This document shows positions 27,422-39,010 of a DNA stretch of 64,000 nt, piece after piece (positions within the stretch are counted from its first letter, which is position 1; every line of letters starts with the position of its first letter). Origin of the DNA: Schlesneria sp. DSM 10557 (GTDB lineage Bacteria > Planctomycetota > Planctomycetia > Planctomycetales > Planctomycetaceae). The position numbers and the translations under genes are program-made. Where the stretch lies: positions 3,720,001 through 3,784,000 of the forward strand of contig NZ_CP124747.1 of the NCBI RefSeq assembly GCF_041860085.1. The letters are read 5' to 3'. The notes beneath the pieces were generated by a model. The model saw nothing but the letters and a program-made list of their open reading frames with translations. It made no database searches and was not told the origin of the DNA.

Positions 27422-28114
27422 AGGTCAATCCTTTCTTTCGTGCATGTGAAGCGACCAGCCCTCATCCGATCGGGGACCGGTACACCGTTGAATTGAGATC
27501 CAGCCGGAAGTGCTCAAGCGCAGCAGAAATCGCTGCACAGCGTTTCTGTCAGTTAACCGCTCTCACCGCGCGGAGAGTGATCCCTCCCGAGCGGGAGTTA
27601 TCTTCTGAGTTCCGTCCCGTTGAGCCGCGCGGCGGTCAGTTTTTCCGAGTCGTTTCCACTGCCAGCAAAAGAGCCCGATGCGGGGCCAGACGCGGCAAGC
27701 GGAAGACAACTCACCCGAAACAGTTGGCAAATGGGGTGCCGCAGCGTGACCACATCGTGAAACTTCCTGACGCGGAATCACGGGACGCTGGCGGGACAGA
27801 CGTGGGCAATGGTAATCAGGCAACGTACCACTGGAACTGTATGTCTGCTTAGCGCCCGGGGCCCGCTCTGCCCACCCTTCCCAGAGGCTTCAACAAGTTC
27901 CCCGCCCCCTTCTTATCAAGAGCCTCCGCAGAGAAATTTGCCCTCTTTCGAAGGGGCAATGAGAACCTGAATTCGGGGTGAAGTTGAATCTCAGTCGCAT
28001 TGATGCAATTCACAACCGCAGGATCAAGCTGCATACTGGCTCTTATCGACGGCTGTCGAATCCGGGCCATGCAGCCGTGTGTTTTGTCTGCAGTCTCTCT
28101 TCAAGGAGCTTTCA
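27422..28114. other. Gene-free stretch between divergent genes
   Basis: About 690 bases between the zinc dehydrogenase start and the secreted protein at 28115. ORFs are short and Arg/Ser-rich. The AAGGAG seven bases before ATG 28115 is clear. I see nothing else I can name. Confidence 0.35.
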
Positions 28115-29221
28115 ATGCGCCATGGAATGTTCTACTACTGCGCGGCTTTGATCTGGCTGTCTTCGGTGACCATCGGACAAGCGGCAGATTGGGGATTGAA
28201 GGAAGGGACACCCGACATCAAGTCCGCGGGAACCCTGGCCTTCGGTCCGGATGGAATCCTCTTCGTGGGCGACAGCAAAGGTGCTGCGATCTTTGCCATT
28301 GGCACCGGCGATACCAAAGGAGACCCCTCCAGTGCCAAGCCGCAGATCGCCGGTCTGAACAAGCAGATCGCTTCGCTTCTGGAATCGACCGTGGAAAACA
28401 TCACCGTCAATGACCTCGCCACGAACCCACTGACCGGAACGGTCTATCTGTCGGTGACCAAGGGCAAAGGAGAACACGCCTCGCCTGCGATCGTCCGCAT
28501 CGGCGAATCCAATCAGTTATCAGAGCTGTCGCTGAAGAAAGTCCCCTTCCAGAAAGCGGTCCTGCCAGACGCTCCTGAAGATAAAGAAGTGACGGTCAAC
28601 GGCCGTACTCGTAACCCTCGCAATGACGCGATCACCGACCTGGCCTACGCCGAAGGGAAAGTCTTCGCTTCCGGATTGGCAGCCGGCGCATCCCCCTCAA
28701 GCGTTCATCAGATCCCCTTCCCGTTCGCCGATGGCCTGACCGGGACCAGTGTCGAGATCTACCACGGGGCTCACGGTCGGGTGGAAGACTATGCTGCCAT
28801 CCGGACCTTCGTCCCCATGAACATTAACGGAGAGCCGAGTCTGCTGGCAGGATTCGTCTGCACGCCTCTGGTTCGTTTTCCGATCAACGACCTGAAGCCC
28901 GCCGAAAAAGCCCGTGGAACCACCGTGGCTGAACTCGGTAACAGAAATCAGCCGCTGGACATGATCGCCTACAAGCAGAATGGCCGTGACTACTTGCTGT
29001 TGTCCAACTCGGCACGGGGTGTGATGAAAATCAGCACCGAGAACATTGCCACGACGGAAGGGATCACCAGCCGTGTTGCTGACACCGCTGGTCAATCCTA
29101 TGAGACAGTGAAGGAACTGAACGGTGTGGTCCAGCTCGATCGCCTCAACGAAGACAACGTCGTGGTCTTGATCCAGTCGACCGATGGATCGCAAGATCTG
29201 CGTACTGTTCCGCTTCCCTGA
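28115..29221 (+). CDS. Secreted beta-propeller-like protein, unknown function
   Basis: A 368-residue protein from ATG 28115 (AAGGAG upstream) with signal peptide MRHGMFYYCAALIWLSSVTI and cleavage near GQAAD. The mature part shows repeated beta-strand units resembling NHL or SMP-30 propeller blades: SAGTLAFGPDGILFVGDSKG, DLATNPLTGTVYLSVTKGKG, ITDLAYAEGKVFASGLAAGA, GFVCTPLVRFPIND and MIAYKQNGRDYLLLSNSARG. I see no catalytic signature. It is probably periplasmic. Proteins of this kind are common in planctomycetes without assigned function. A 10-bp hairpin follows the stop codon. Confidence 0.72.
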   Translation: MRHGMFYYCAALIWLSSVTIGQAADWGLKEGTPDIKSAGTLAFGPDGILFVGDSKGAAIFAIGTGDTKGDPSSAKPQIAGLNKQIASLLESTVENITVNDLATNPLTGTVYLSVTKGKGEHASPAIVRIGESNQLSELSLKKVPFQKAVLPDAPEDKEVTVNGRTRNPRNDAITDLAYAEGKVFASGLAAGASPSSVHQIPFPFADGLTGTSVEIYHGAHGRVEDYAAIRTFVPMNINGEPSLLAGFVCTPLVRFPINDLKPAEKARGTTVAELGNRNQPLDMIAYKQNGRDYLLLSNSARGVMKISTENIATTEGITSRVADTAGQSYETVKELNGVVQLDRLNEDNVVVLIQSTDGSQDLRTVPLP

Positions 29222-29235
29222 ACTCTCATCACCAC

Positions 29236-29260
29236 GGCTGCTCAACCCTTTTGAGCAGCC
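29236..29260 (+). terminator. Hairpin after secreted propeller-like gene
   Basis: GGCTGCTCAA (29236-29245) and TTGAGCAGCC (29251-29260) form a perfect 10-bp stem with loop CCCTT, 15 bases past the stop codon. No T tract follows. Confidence 0.6.
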
Positions 29261-29874
29261 GCACGACAGTGAGGCGACGAGACCTGACCGACGATAACCC
29301 GGAAACCAGGACGAGTACTCCAGCTCCCTTCCGCGACGATTTCGAGTGCCCCCCGGTGCATCGAAGTCGTCGCCTGTTTCCGGGGGTTCTCCGGGACTGG
29401 GAGTCGCAGACGAAGCAGTTCCCTCGCTGCATCTTCGCCACTTAATGACGTCGTCGAATCACCAGGTTTGCCGTATCAGAGTCGACCGTTGCGGCAAACC
29501 TGCATTGGGGGATGCGTTCCCGCCCGCCTGAATTCCCACCGTTTGAACGCCTGCCCGACGGATTTGAAAACGTCACAGGGCAGGACGAGTACGACCCAGA
29601 CCGCCACCCCGACTTCGACACACTCCCCCGCTACCACTTTCAGAGCCATCATGCGACGTAGTGGCCTCGTTCCCAAGCGAAGCATCACGAATGACGGATC
29701 CTCGGCTCACGGATCGCAGGATCCCGCTGTCATGCACGGAGATCAGGTCTTTCCTGAACCGGCGTTACACGAACCCGAAGAGAACTGCACACGTGCCTAT
29801 AATTAGAAAAATCCGAAAGATTCATCACTCGCGAACAAAGATCTTTCGAGACGGAAACAATTGAAACGATACGA
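29261..29874. other. Gene-free stretch upstream of the RND operon
   Basis: About 610 bases without a convincing gene. ORFs on both strands are short and Arg/Thr/Pro-rich. The A/T-richer part near 29800-29870 could hold the promoter of the RND operon or of the short ORF at 29875. Confidence 0.3.
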
Positions 29875-30036
29875 TTGATCGAACGCGACGTAACTTCGAT
29901 CATATCGTGCGGTCCTGATGGATCGCTCGATATCTCCGCAATCCCCCGACCCACGAAGCCCACCATCGAACGAGTCGATGCCCTCGTCGTTCGGCTGCCT
30001 GACGGACTGCAGGCCAGCCCCCTGAGCAAAAGTTGA
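29875..30036 (+). CDS. Possible short ORF leading the RND operon
   Basis: A 53-codon frame from TTG 29875 to TGA 30034-30036, whose open frame extends back to about 29807. The translation contains DVTSIISCGPDGSLDISAI and VDALVVRLPDGLQASPLSKS, with strong C/G in third positions, which looks coding. Its TGA overlaps the GAGG Shine-Dalgarno of the adaptor gene, suggesting coupling. It may be a leader or the remnant 3' end of a larger gene. I do not recognise it. Confidence 0.35.
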   Translation: MIERDVTSIISCGPDGSLDISAIPRPTKPTIERVDALVVRLPDGLQASPLSKS

Positions 30037-30045
30037 GGTAACTTG

Positions 30046-31506
30046 ATGATCTCCAACCCGCCTGTCGTCAAGCCCCCACAGCTCTCAGACACCGTCAAAG
30101 ACCGACCCGTCACATCATTTGACCGTTCTGGGGACTTGGACCCGGCGATTCCCTCGAAACCAGTACCTGAGTCGACTGGTCCCTACCCGCATGATCCAAG
30201 CCCCTCCCCGAGTGGATCCCGGGCCCGTTCCCTTTTCTGGACGATCTTCTGGATCTGTCTGATCGCAGGGTGTGCTGCTGCATGGCACTACCGCGACGTC
30301 GTTCAGCCCTGGGTCGCGGAAAATCTTGGGATTGGTCACTCGCCCCCGCCGAAGGCGCCTCCTCCACGGATCGTCCCTGTCGTCACTGCGCCCGTCGAAA
30401 AGAGCGATTTGAATGTTTATCTGAATGGGTTGGGTACGGTGACCGCATTTAAAACCGTCACCATTCGCAGCCGTGTCGAAGGGGAACTGGTCAACGTCGC
30501 CTTTACCGAAGGACAGATGGTCAAAGAAGGTGATTTGCTCGCCGAGATTGACCGCCGTCCCTTTGAAGTTCAACTGCAACAGGCAGAGGGACAGTTGGCT
30601 CGTGACCAGGCCACATTGAAGTCAGCCGACTTCACCTACAAGCGATACCAGGAACTGATTCAGTCTCGCTCGATCTCGCCACAGCAGATCGACGAACAAC
30701 GAGCTCTGGTTCAGCAGACAGCGGGAGCGATCCAGTCCGATCTCGCAGCGGTCGAGAACGCCAAACTGCAACTGGATTATTGTCGTATCACAGCCCCGAT
30801 CGGCGGCCGCATCGGACTCCGTCTGGTGGATCAGGGAAATATCGTACGGGCCAATGATCCCAGCGGACTCGCCGTCATTACGCAACTGCAACCGATCGCC
30901 CTGGTCTTCACGATTCCCCAGGACGACATCTTCCGCGTACAGAAGCCGCAAAGTGAAGGACGCACTCTGGTTGTTGACGCTTTCGACCGCGACTTCAAAG
31001 TGAAGCTGGCAACAGGCAAGTTGCTCGCCATCGATAACCAGGTCGATTCCACCACGGGAACTGTCCGCTTGAAGGCCGAATTCGACAACGAAGACGGGAT
31101 GTTGTTTCCCAATCAGTTCGTGAATGCCCGCTTACTCGTCGACACCAGGCGGGATGCCGTCGTGGTTCCGACCGCCGCCGTCCAGCGCGGCCCCTCCTCC
31201 ACCTTCGTCTATGTCGTCCAGCCGGACGATACGGTCGAACTGCGGAATGTGACTGTCTCGATGACAGAAGGAACACGGACGGCCGTCGAATCGGGATTGG
31301 AAGTCGGCGAAATCGTCGTCACCGAGGGTCTCGACAAGCTGCAACCCAAGACGAAGATCACCACCAGGGAAAAGGAGCAGGCACGTGAGAGCGGGAAACC
31401 GCCGCAAGAGGGACCAACTCCCCCAGGCCGCGAGCAATCCGCCGAGGGTCAGTCGACCGGAAAGCACGCCGATGCCAGCCCACGTGGTAAAAAGGAATCA
31501 CGATGA
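30046..31506 (+). CDS. RND efflux periplasmic adaptor (membrane fusion protein, MdtA-like)
   Basis: A 486-residue adaptor linking an RND pump to an outer-membrane channel. The start is ATG 30046, with GAGG eight bases upstream. A Pro/Ser-rich cytoplasmic tail of about 60 residues precedes a single membrane anchor, [21 protein letters not shown]. The lipoyl half-motifs are [20 protein letters not shown] and [20 protein letters not shown]. Between them lies an alpha-hairpin, [20 protein letters not shown] to [20 protein letters not shown]. The beta-barrel and membrane-proximal parts follow, and the C-terminus is a charged, low-complexity tail rich in Glu/Lys/Pro. The stop overlaps the ATG of the first permease by ATGA. 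The long charged tail is unusual for the family. Confidence 0.93.
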   Translation: MISNPPVVKPPQLSDTVKDRPVTSFDRSGDLDPAIPSKPVPESTGPYPHDPSPSPSGSRARSLFWTIFWICLIAGCAAAWHYRDVVQPWVAENLGIGHSPPPKAPPPRIVPVVTAPVEKSDLNVYLNGLGTVTAFKTVTIRSRVEGELVNVAFTEGQMVKEGDLLAEIDRRPFEVQLQQAEGQLARDQATLKSADFTYKRYQELIQSRSISPQQIDEQRALVQQTAGAIQSDLAAVENAKLQLDYCRITAPIGGRIGLRLVDQGNIVRANDPSGLAVITQLQPIALVFTIPQDDIFRVQKPQSEGRTLVVDAFDRDFKVKLATGKLLAIDNQVDSTTGTVRLKAEFDNEDGMLFPNQFVNARLLVDTRRDAVVVPTAAVQRGPSSTFVYVVQPDDTVELRNVTVSMTEGTRTAVESGLEVGEIVVTEGLDKLQPKTKITTREKEQARESGKPPQEGPTPPGREQSAEGQSTGKHADASPRGKKESR

Positions 31507-34500
31507 ATCCGTCCCGGCCCTTCATTCTGCGGCCGGTCGCTACGGTGCTGCTGATGGTCGCGATTCTCCTCGCCGGTCTCGTAGCCTATCGCGAACTTCC
31601 GGTCTCCGCGTTGCCTCAAGTCGACTATCCGACCATTCAAGTCGTCACCTTCTATCCGGGAGCCGGACCTGATGTGATGACATCGTCGGTGACTGCGCCG
31701 CTGGAACGTCAGTTCGGTCAGGTCCCCGGACTGACGCAGATGACATCGACCAGTTCCGAAGGCTGTTCGGTGATCACACTTCGTTTCGCGCTGGAACTGA
31801 ACATCGATGTGGCAGCGCAGCAGGTCCAGGCGGCGATCAATGTCGCAACCACGTTCCTCCCCCGCGATCTGCCGAACCCGCCGATCTACACGAAGACGAA
31901 CCCCGCTGACGCACCCATCCTGACACTCGCCCTGACATCCGAGACGCTTCCACTTTCCAAAGTGGAAGACTTGGCCGATACGCGGCTGGCCCAGAAGATC
32001 TCGCAGTTGTCCGGTGTGGGCATGGTGAGTATCAGCGGAGGACAGAAACCCGCCATCCGTATCCAGGCGAATCCCCGTGCCTTGTCAGCGCTCGGCATGA
32101 ACATGGCCGACTTGAGAAGCGCTCTGGTCGCCGCCAACATCAATCAGGCGAAGGGAAGCTTCGACGGAACACGACAGGCCTATACGATCGGTGCCAATGA
32201 CCAGTTGCTTTCCAGCGATCAATACCGGGAACTGATTATCGCTTATCGCGCCGGCGGTCCCGTCAAGCTGACCGATGTCGCCGAAGTGACAGACGGAATT
32301 GAGAACATCCGGCAGGCCGCCTGGATGAACGACACCCCTGCCGTCGTGCTGAATATCCAGCGACAACCGGGTGCGAACATCATCGACGTCGTCGACCGCG
32401 TGAAGGCACTGCTTCCGCAACTGGGGGACACTCTTCCCCCCTCGGTCAAAACACACATCCTGACCGACCGCACCGTCACGATCCGTGCCTCTGTCGAAGA
32501 CGTCCAGCGAGAACTGATGATGACGATCGGACTGGTCGTCTTTGTGATCTTCGTCTTCCTGCGAAACGTCCCTGCCACGATTATCCCGAGCGTGGCCGTG
32601 CCGCTGTCACTCGTCGGCACCTTCGGCGTGATGTACCTGCTGAACTACAGCCTGAATAACCTGACGCTGATGGCGCTGACGATTTCCACCGGTTTCGTCG
32701 TTGATGACGCCATCGTGATGGTCGAGAACATCATCCGTTATATCGAAGAGGGCGAATCTCCACTGCAGGCGGCACTAAAGGGATCCGAACAGATCGGCTT
32801 CACGATTGTGTCGCTCAGCGTCTCGTTGATCGCCGTTCTGATTCCGCTGCTGTTCATGGGGGATATCGTCGGGCGACTGTTCCGCGAATTTGCCGTCACT
32901 CTCAGTGTGACCATTCTGATTTCGGCGGTCGTTTCGCTGACACTCACCCCGATGATGTGCGCAAAGCTGCTGCGTCACACTCCCCACGATCAGCACGGTC
33001 GCTTGTATCTGCTCTCTGAGGCGGCATTTGACGGCGTGGTCTGGTTCTATGGAAAAACGCTGAACGTCGTTTTGCGGCATCAGACACTCACGCAGTTTGT
33101 CTCGTTCGCGACGATCGTCGCCACGGTTTATCTCTATCTTCTGGTTCCCAAAGGCTTCTTTCCCGTGCAAGACACGGGGGTGATCCTCGGAATTTCCGAA
33201 GCACCGCAAAGCATTTCGTTCCAGGCCATGGCCCACCGGCAGCAGGAACTCAACCGTGCCATCCTGGAAGATCCGGCTGTTGAAAGTCTGTCCAGTTTTA
33301 TCGGCATTGATGGGACGAATACGACCATCAACAGCGGACGAATTCAGATCAACCTGAAGCCACTGGAAGAGCGTAAGATCAGCGCGATGGAAGTCATTCA
33401 GCGTCTGCAGCCGAAGCTGGAATCCGTCACGGGAATCACGCTGTACATGCAGCCGATTCAGGACCTGACCGTGGAAACGCGAGTCAGCCGTACCCAGTAT
33501 CAATACAGTCTCGAGGACCCCAGCCCGAAAGAGCTGGATGAATGGGCGCCGAAGTTTGTCGAGCGTCTGCAACAACTTCCCCAGCTTCGCGACGTCACGA
33601 GTGACCAGCAGAACGACGGCCTGCAGGCGAAGGTCGTCATCAACCGGGATACCGCGTCACGGCTGGGGATCACTCCTCAGATGATTGACGACGCCCTGTA
33701 TGATGCGTTCGGTCAGCGTCAGATTTCGATCATGTTCACTCAACTGAACCAATACCGACTGATTCTGGAAGTCAAACCCGAGTACCGGAACGAACCACGA
33801 GACCTGAAAGAACTTTACTTGAGTTCGCCCGAAGGAGGGATGGTCCCGCTGGAAAGCTTCACGCGAATCGAAGAATCGACCACCCCGTTGACGATCAATC
33901 ACCAGGGACAGTTTCCTGTGGTCACCGTCTCGTTCAATCTCGCCCCCGGCGTTTCCCTTGGCGATGCCGTGACGGCGATCGCTGAAGCCAAAAAGGACCT
34001 CGATCTTCCCCCCAGTATTGTCGCGGGCTTTCAGGGGACCGCCGAAGCGTTCCAGGCCTCAATTAAAAACACACCGATCCTCATTCTGGCCGCGCTCGTC
34101 ACGGTCTATATCGTGCTCGGCGTTCTGTACGAAAGTTACATTCATCCCATCACCATTCTCTCGACGCTGCCCTCTGCAGGCGTGGGGGCACTGGTCGCCA
34201 TGTTAATGAGCAAGACAGACCTCAGCGTCATCGCTCTCATCGGCATCATCCTGCTGATCGGCATCGTCAAAAAGAACGCGATCATGATGATCGACTTTGC
34301 TCTGGATGCGCAACGGGAACGGGGCATGTCTCCGCACGATGCCATTTACGAGGCGTGCCTGCTCCGTTTTCGCCCGATCATGATGACCACGATGGCAGCC
34401 CTGCTGGGGGCGGTTCCTCTCGCCATGGGGACCGGGGTCGGATCGGAATTGCGCCGTCCGCTGGGAATCACGATTATCGGCGGTCTGGTTTTCAGTCAGC

Positions 34501-34607
34501 TGCTCACGCTGTACACAACGCCGGTCATCTATTTGTGGTTCGACTGGCTGGCCACCCGGATCGGGTTCGGTTCATCCGCTGATAACATCGCCACGGAGGA
34601 AGGATGA
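31503..34607 (+). CDS. RND multidrug efflux permease, first copy (MdtB-like)
   Basis: A 1034-residue HAE1-family proton antiporter. It has the standard twelve-segment layout with two large periplasmic loops: TM1 [20 protein letters not shown], and TM4 [20 protein letters not shown] followed by [16 protein letters not shown]. The second half repeats the pattern with [20 protein letters not shown] and [20 protein letters not shown]. Asp-Asp in [10 protein letters not shown] and Lys in [10 protein letters not shown] belong to the proton relay. Typical porter-domain stretches are [22 protein letters not shown] near the N-terminus and GFFPVQDTG. Both neighbours overlap by ATGA. The adaptor followed by two different permeases matches the MdtABC arrangement, in which B and C form a heterotrimer. 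No outer-membrane factor gene follows. Confidence 0.95.
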   Translation: MNPSRPFILRPVATVLLMVAILLAGLVAYRELPVSALPQVDYPTIQVVTFYPGAGPDVMTSSVTAPLERQFGQVPGLTQMTSTSSEGCSVITLRFALELNIDVAAQQVQAAINVATTFLPRDLPNPPIYTKTNPADAPILTLALTSETLPLSKVEDLADTRLAQKISQLSGVGMVSISGGQKPAIRIQANPRALSALGMNMADLRSALVAANINQAKGSFDGTRQAYTIGANDQLLSSDQYRELIIAYRAGGPVKLTDVAEVTDGIENIRQAAWMNDTPAVVLNIQRQPGANIIDVVDRVKALLPQLGDTLPPSVKTHILTDRTVTIRASVEDVQRELMMTIGLVVFVIFVFLRNVPATIIPSVAVPLSLVGTFGVMYLLNYSLNNLTLMALTISTGFVVDDAIVMVENIIRYIEEGESPLQAALKGSEQIGFTIVSLSVSLIAVLIPLLFMGDIVGRLFREFAVTLSVTILISAVVSLTLTPMMCAKLLRHTPHDQHGRLYLLSEAAFDGVVWFYGKTLNVVLRHQTLTQFVSFATIVATVYLYLLVPKGFFPVQDTGVILGISEAPQSISFQAMAHRQQELNRAILEDPAVESLSSFIGIDGTNTTINSGRIQINLKPLEERKISAMEVIQRLQPKLESVTGITLYMQPIQDLTVETRVSRTQYQYSLEDPSPKELDEWAPKFVERLQQLPQLRDVTSDQQNDGLQAKVVINRDTASRLGITPQMIDDALYDAFGQRQISIMFTQLNQYRLILEVKPEYRNEPRDLKELYLSSPEGGMVPLESFTRIEESTTPLTINHQGQFPVVTVSFNLAPGVSLGDAVTAIAEAKKDLDLPPSIVAGFQGTAEAFQASIKNTPILILAALVTVYIVLGVLYESYIHPITILSTLPSAGVGALVAMLMSKTDLSVIALIGIILLIGIVKKNAIMMIDFALDAQRERGMSPHDAIYEACLLRFRPIMMTTMAALLGAVPLAMGTGVGSELRRPLGITIIGGLVFSQLLTLYTTPVIYLWFDWLATRIGFGSSADNIATEEG

Positions 34608-37600
34608 GTCTCTCTTCGCCCTTCGTCCATAAGCCCGTGGGAACCACCCTGCTGACGGTGGCCATCGTCCTGTCCGGCGCCATCGGTTACTTCATGTTGC
34701 CGGTGTCGCCGTTACCGCAGATCGATTTTCCGACCATCTCCGTCAGTGCCGGTCTTCCGGGAGCCAGCCCCGAGACGATGGCCTCGGCGGTCGCAACGCC
34801 ACTCGAACGGCAGTTCGGACGCATCGCGGGAATCACCGAAATGACGTCGGCCAGCTCGCTCGGGTCCACGTCCATCACGATGCAGTTCGATCTGGATCGG
34901 GACATCAACGCCGCCGCGCGCGATGTTCAGGCCGCGATCAACGCCGCGCGAGGCCAGCTTCCCGCCAACCTTCCGAACAATCCCTCGTATCGGAAGGTTA
35001 ACCCGGCCGATGCGCCGATCATGATGCTCGCCCTGACATCGGATACCTACACCAAAGCCCAGATGTACGACGCCGCGTCGACCATCTTGCAGCAGCGACT
35101 TTCACAGGTTCCCGGTGTCGGTCAGGTGTTTGTCGGAGGAGGCTCTGCGCCTGCCGTACGGGTCGACTTGAACCCCACAGTCCTGAACCACTTTTCGATC
35201 GGATTGGAAGATGTGCGGGCGGCACTGAGTTCCGCCAACGCGAATCGTCCTAAAGGGTCGATCTCTGACGACCAGAGATCCTGGACCATCGCGGCGACGG
35301 ATCAGTTGATGACGGCCAGCGAGTACGAGTCGCTGATGGTCACTTATCGAAACGGAGCCCCCGTTCGTCTGCGTGATGTCGCAAAGGTCTCTGATTCCGT
35401 TCAGGACATTCGGGCGTTTGGACTCTCCGACGATAAACGAGATGGGCAACCCAACGGCAAGCCCGCGATCACGATCATCATCTTCCGCCAGCCGGGCGGG
35501 AACATGATTGAGACCGTCGATCGAATTATCGACCTGCTGCCGCAGCTTAGCGCCCAGATCCCGGCAGATATGCAGCTTTCGATTGCGATGGACCGGACTG
35601 CCACCATCCGTGCGTCGCTGCACGATGTGCAGTTCACGCTGTTCATCTCAATCGCGCTGGTCATTCTGGTGGTCTTTATCTTCCTTCGCGATTTCCGTTC
35701 AACTCTGATCCCTGCCGTGGCAGTCCCGGTTTCACTCATCGGAACGTTTGGGGTGATGTATTTACTCGGATACAGTCTCGACAATCTCTCGCTGATGGCG
35801 CTGACCATCGCGACCGGCTTCGTCGTCGACGATGTGATCGTGGTAATTGAGAATATCTCGCGACACCTGGAAGAGGGCCTGTCTCCCCTGGAAGCCTCGT
35901 TACTCGGGGCGAAGGAAATCGGCTTCACCGTCTTGTCGATCAGCGTTTCCCTGATTGCGGTCTTTATCCCCATCCTTCTGATGAGCGGGATTATCGGCCG
36001 GCTGTTTCGCGAGTTTGCCGTCACCCTTTCTGTCGCGATCGCCATTTCGCTGGTGATCTCGCTGACGACGACGCCGATGATGTGCGCCTTCCTGCTGAAG
36101 CACAAAACCCGGCAGCAGCGAGGTCGACTCTACGCGTTCAGCGAAGCGATTTTCGACGGGATCCTCTACCTCTACAGAATCTCGCTGGCGTGGGTCCTGC
36201 GTCATCACCGATTGACGATGGCCGTCGCCATCTCAACGTTGGGTTTAACGGCGTACCTTTACATCGACGCTCAGAAGGGCTTTTTCCCTCAACAGGATAC
36301 AGGCCGGCTGACTGGCATTCTGATCGCGGATCAGGACACATCGTTTCAGTCCATCTCGCGGCTCCTCAGTCAGTTCGTACAGACCGTCAGTGAGGACCCC
36401 GCTGTCGAAAGCCTTGTCTGCTACGCCGGCGGTCAGGGAAGCGCGTCGAACACCGGTCGTATGTTCGTAACACTCAAGTCGATCGACAAGAGAAAATTGA
36501 GTGCCGATGAAGTGATCAGCCGCATCCGCAAGAAGGCTGCAACAATCCCCGGGGCCACTCTGGTCCTGCAGTCGGTGCAGGATCTTCGCATTGGCGGTCG
36601 AACGAGCAGCGCGCTTTATCAGTACACGATTAAAGGGGACAGCCTGGAAGAGCTCAACACCTGGGGGGCCAAGCTGCTGCGGGAGATGCGAAACGTCAAA
36701 GGATTGGTGGACGTCACAAGCGACCAGCAGAACAAAGGACTGCAGACCCGTTTGAACATCGATCGCCCGACCGCGACACGGCTGGGAATCGACATGGCGA
36801 CCATCGACAACACTCTGTACGACGCGTTCGGCCAGAGACAGGTTTCGACCATCTACCGGTCCATGAATCAGTACTATGTCGTCATGCAGGTGGAATCAGA
36901 ATTTTCGCAAAGCCCTGACTCCCTCAAGCACATTTTTGTCAAAGGGGCCAACGACGCTCAGATTCCGCTGAGTTCGCTCTACCGACAGACATCCAGAAAC
37001 TCGGCGTTGTCCGCCAACCATTCCGGCCAGTTCCCTTCCGTCACGATCTCGTTCAACCTCGCAAAAGACACCGCGCTGGGGGATGTTGTCCCTCGAATTG
37101 AGCAGGCGTTCCGCGAACTGGGAATTCCACAAAGTATTCAGGGTCAGTTCCAGGGAACGGCCCAGGCCTTCCAGGAATCGCAGCAGAATCAGGTGCTGCT
37201 GATCATCGCAGCAATTGTCTGCGTCTATATCGTTCTGGGTGTCCTCTACGAGAGTTACATTCACCCGATCACCATTCTCTCGACACTTCCTTCCGCAGGC
37301 GTGGGAGCTTTCCTGGCACTCAGGATCTGCGGGATGGAACTGAACGTCATGGGCATGATCGGCATCCTGCTGCTGATTGGAATCGTCAAGAAGAACGCCA
37401 TCATGATGATCGACTTTGCGCTCGAACTCGAACGCAACTCGGGCAAGTCCTCTGAAGAGGCGATCTTCGAAGCCTGCCTGCTTCGTTTCCGCCCGATCAC
37501 GATGACCACGCTGGCGGCACTGCTCGGTGGACTCCCTCTGGCCATGGGGACGGGCAACGGGGCAGAGCTGAGAAAACCTCTCGGCGTGGCGATCGTCGGA

Positions 37601-37786
37601 GGACTGATCTTCAGCCAGATGCTGACGCTCTACACAACGCCGGTCGTGTACCTCTATCTCGACTGGTTCTGCCACTGGTGGAACCGATTCCGCAAGCGAA
37701 CGCCCGAAATCATCCCGGTCGATCGTCACCTCAATCCGTTGCCGTCCCCGCGGGAGCAGATCGCGGCGAATCAGTCACAGTTCTGA
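34604..37786 (+). CDS. RND multidrug efflux permease, second copy (MdtC-like)
   Basis: A 1060-residue paralogue of the preceding permease, with the same twelve-segment layout and relay residues: [21 protein letters not shown] and [20 protein letters not shown]. The shared segment around [20 protein letters not shown] is nearly identical in both copies, consistent with duplication and co-evolution. The porter domain has [20 protein letters not shown] near the N-terminus and [13 protein letters not shown] midway. It begins in the ATGA overlap and its last 12 bases overlap the convergent Gfo/Idh/MocA gene. The C-terminus has a short hydrophilic tail after [15 protein letters not shown]. The substrate range is not predictable; multidrug or bile-salt-like efflux is the family norm. 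Confidence 0.95.
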   Translation: MSLSSPFVHKPVGTTLLTVAIVLSGAIGYFMLPVSPLPQIDFPTISVSAGLPGASPETMASAVATPLERQFGRIAGITEMTSASSLGSTSITMQFDLDRDINAAARDVQAAINAARGQLPANLPNNPSYRKVNPADAPIMMLALTSDTYTKAQMYDAASTILQQRLSQVPGVGQVFVGGGSAPAVRVDLNPTVLNHFSIGLEDVRAALSSANANRPKGSISDDQRSWTIAATDQLMTASEYESLMVTYRNGAPVRLRDVAKVSDSVQDIRAFGLSDDKRDGQPNGKPAITIIIFRQPGGNMIETVDRIIDLLPQLSAQIPADMQLSIAMDRTATIRASLHDVQFTLFISIALVILVVFIFLRDFRSTLIPAVAVPVSLIGTFGVMYLLGYSLDNLSLMALTIATGFVVDDVIVVIENISRHLEEGLSPLEASLLGAKEIGFTVLSISVSLIAVFIPILLMSGIIGRLFREFAVTLSVAIAISLVISLTTTPMMCAFLLKHKTRQQRGRLYAFSEAIFDGILYLYRISLAWVLRHHRLTMAVAISTLGLTAYLYIDAQKGFFPQQDTGRLTGILIADQDTSFQSISRLLSQFVQTVSEDPAVESLVCYAGGQGSASNTGRMFVTLKSIDKRKLSADEVISRIRKKAATIPGATLVLQSVQDLRIGGRTSSALYQYTIKGDSLEELNTWGAKLLREMRNVKGLVDVTSDQQNKGLQTRLNIDRPTATRLGIDMATIDNTLYDAFGQRQVSTIYRSMNQYYVVMQVESEFSQSPDSLKHIFVKGANDAQIPLSSLYRQTSRNSALSANHSGQFPSVTISFNLAKDTALGDVVPRIEQAFRELGIPQSIQGQFQGTAQAFQESQQNQVLLIIAAIVCVYIVLGVLYESYIHPITILSTLPSAGVGAFLALRICGMELNVMGMIGILLLIGIVKKNAIMMIDFALELERNSGKSSEEAIFEACLLRFRPITMTTLAALLGGLPLAMGTGNGAELRKPLGVAIVGGLIFSQMLTLYTTPVVYLYLDWFCHWWNRFRKRTPEIIPVDRHLNPLPSPREQIAANQSQF

Positions 37787-38989
37787 CGAAGAAGTCGCTG
37801 ACTGCCGTTCGGCCGTCGAAGGACGCGTCAGCGGCAGCAGAATCTGGACGATCAGAAACAGGACCAGCGGTGCAAAGATCAGCATTCGCAAGCCAATCAA
37901 AACCGATGAAGGGAGGGGGATCAGACTCGCAATCCCCAGGTAGCAGAGCGTCAACGGCAGCGTCGCAACCAGCAGTCCACAACCGAGCGCGGTCATCTGG
38001 GTTTTGAAGATAGCTCGCTCCGACATCGGCTCAAAATGCAGCTCGATCGTGCGGCGCCGCTTCACTGACCGATGAGTCGCGTCAATCGTCTCGAACGTCT
38101 TGACCAGTTCCCCCCAGCAATCGTCATCCGCAGAGACCGTTTTCTCGCCCCCTGCCTCGTGAAGTGCCGTGCTGATCGCGGCCAGTGCCTGACGCGCCGT
38201 CTCTGGTTCATTTCCTTCGACGATCTCGCTCTCGATCTCGCACCGCCACGATCCACTGGAGCCGCTACGTGACAGGCGGGCCGTCCCCCGTTCTCCCTTG
38301 ACCGTCAGATTCCAGTCGTCCCTCCCGACAGTCGGTTGAATCTGCCAGTTGAACTCGGGCAGCGAGCCTCGTGACAAGACCACGTTCTGCATGAGAACCC
38401 CGGCGTCCGTCGTGCCGGACCGCAACGCCGTAATCTGGTTGTAGTCGCCCATCAGCCACCGCGCCAGATCCACATCGTGCAGCAAGCGGGCATCAATCTC
38501 CTGCTGAGGAATCGCCATCCCCTCCTGCGCCTGCGAAAGGGTGTGATGCAGTTGCAGAAACTGAATGCGTCCCAGCCTGCCCGTCTGGATTGCCGTCTTC
38601 AGGGCGATGACAGCGTTATCAAAGCGGTGCCAGAGCAGCGGGTACAGAAACACATGATTGTCGTCACGAATCAGACTCAGTTCATAGGCCAGAGTCGACC
38701 CTTGATCCGCTCGTGGAATAAAAACCAGCGGGACGTTCGCCGTGGCGAGTTGCTTTACCCCGTCCAGGACATGCTGTCCTGCACCGTCGACAATCACGGC
38801 GTCAATTTCTTTTGACACCAGCAGTTCTTCCCACGAATCACTGTGATTGACCTCGGGAAACAATGCCCCCTTCGCGGAGGATGTTCCGACCGTAACGATG
38901 CGGGACAAACGGTGCCCATCGACACCCTTTCGCAACGCGTCGATCAGAGGGCTGGCGAAGGGGTGGTCGCACAGAACAGCAAACCGCAT
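37775..38989 (-). CDS. Gfo/Idh/MocA-type oxidoreductase with C-terminal membrane anchor
   Basis: A 404-residue protein with an N-terminal Rossmann fold (MRFAVLCDHPFASPLIDALRK, then AVIVDGAGQHVLDGVKQLAT) and a C-terminal alpha/beta domain, VFLYPLLWHRFDNAVIALKT to LHDVDLARWLMGDYNQI. The last 75 residues add two hydrophobic segments, ALGCGLLVATLPLTLCYLGI and LIGLRMLIFAPLVLFLIVQ. These are unusual in this normally soluble family and predict anchoring to the inner membrane. The usual GxGxxG is degenerate (CDHPFAS) and the EKP motif is replaced by FIPRADQ, so NAD(P) binding or catalysis may be lost. It lies 21 bases downstream of the beta-propeller gene in the same direction. Its 3' end overlaps the RND gene by 12 bases on the opposite strand. 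Confidence 0.75.
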   Translation of the reverse strand: MRFAVLCDHPFASPLIDALRKGVDGHRLSRIVTVGTSSAKGALFPEVNHSDSWEELLVSKEIDAVIVDGAGQHVLDGVKQLATANVPLVFIPRADQGSTLAYELSLIRDDNHVFLYPLLWHRFDNAVIALKTAIQTGRLGRIQFLQLHHTLSQAQEGMAIPQQEIDARLLHDVDLARWLMGDYNQITALRSGTTDAGVLMQNVVLSRGSLPEFNWQIQPTVGRDDWNLTVKGERGTARLSRSGSSGSWRCEIESEIVEGNEPETARQALAAISTALHEAGGEKTVSADDDCWGELVKTFETIDATHRSVKRRRTIELHFEPMSERAIFKTQMTALGCGLLVATLPLTLCYLGIASLIPLPSSVLIGLRMLIFAPLVLFLIVQILLPLTRPSTAERQSATSSSEL

Positions 38990-39010
38990 GAGGTCACTTC
39001 CTGGATCTGG

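Noticed and set aside
32775..33575. 266-codon minus-strand ORF over the first RND permease
   Set aside because: Antisense to a certain gene; composition is His/Arg/Gln-rich, typical of reverse-frame translation.
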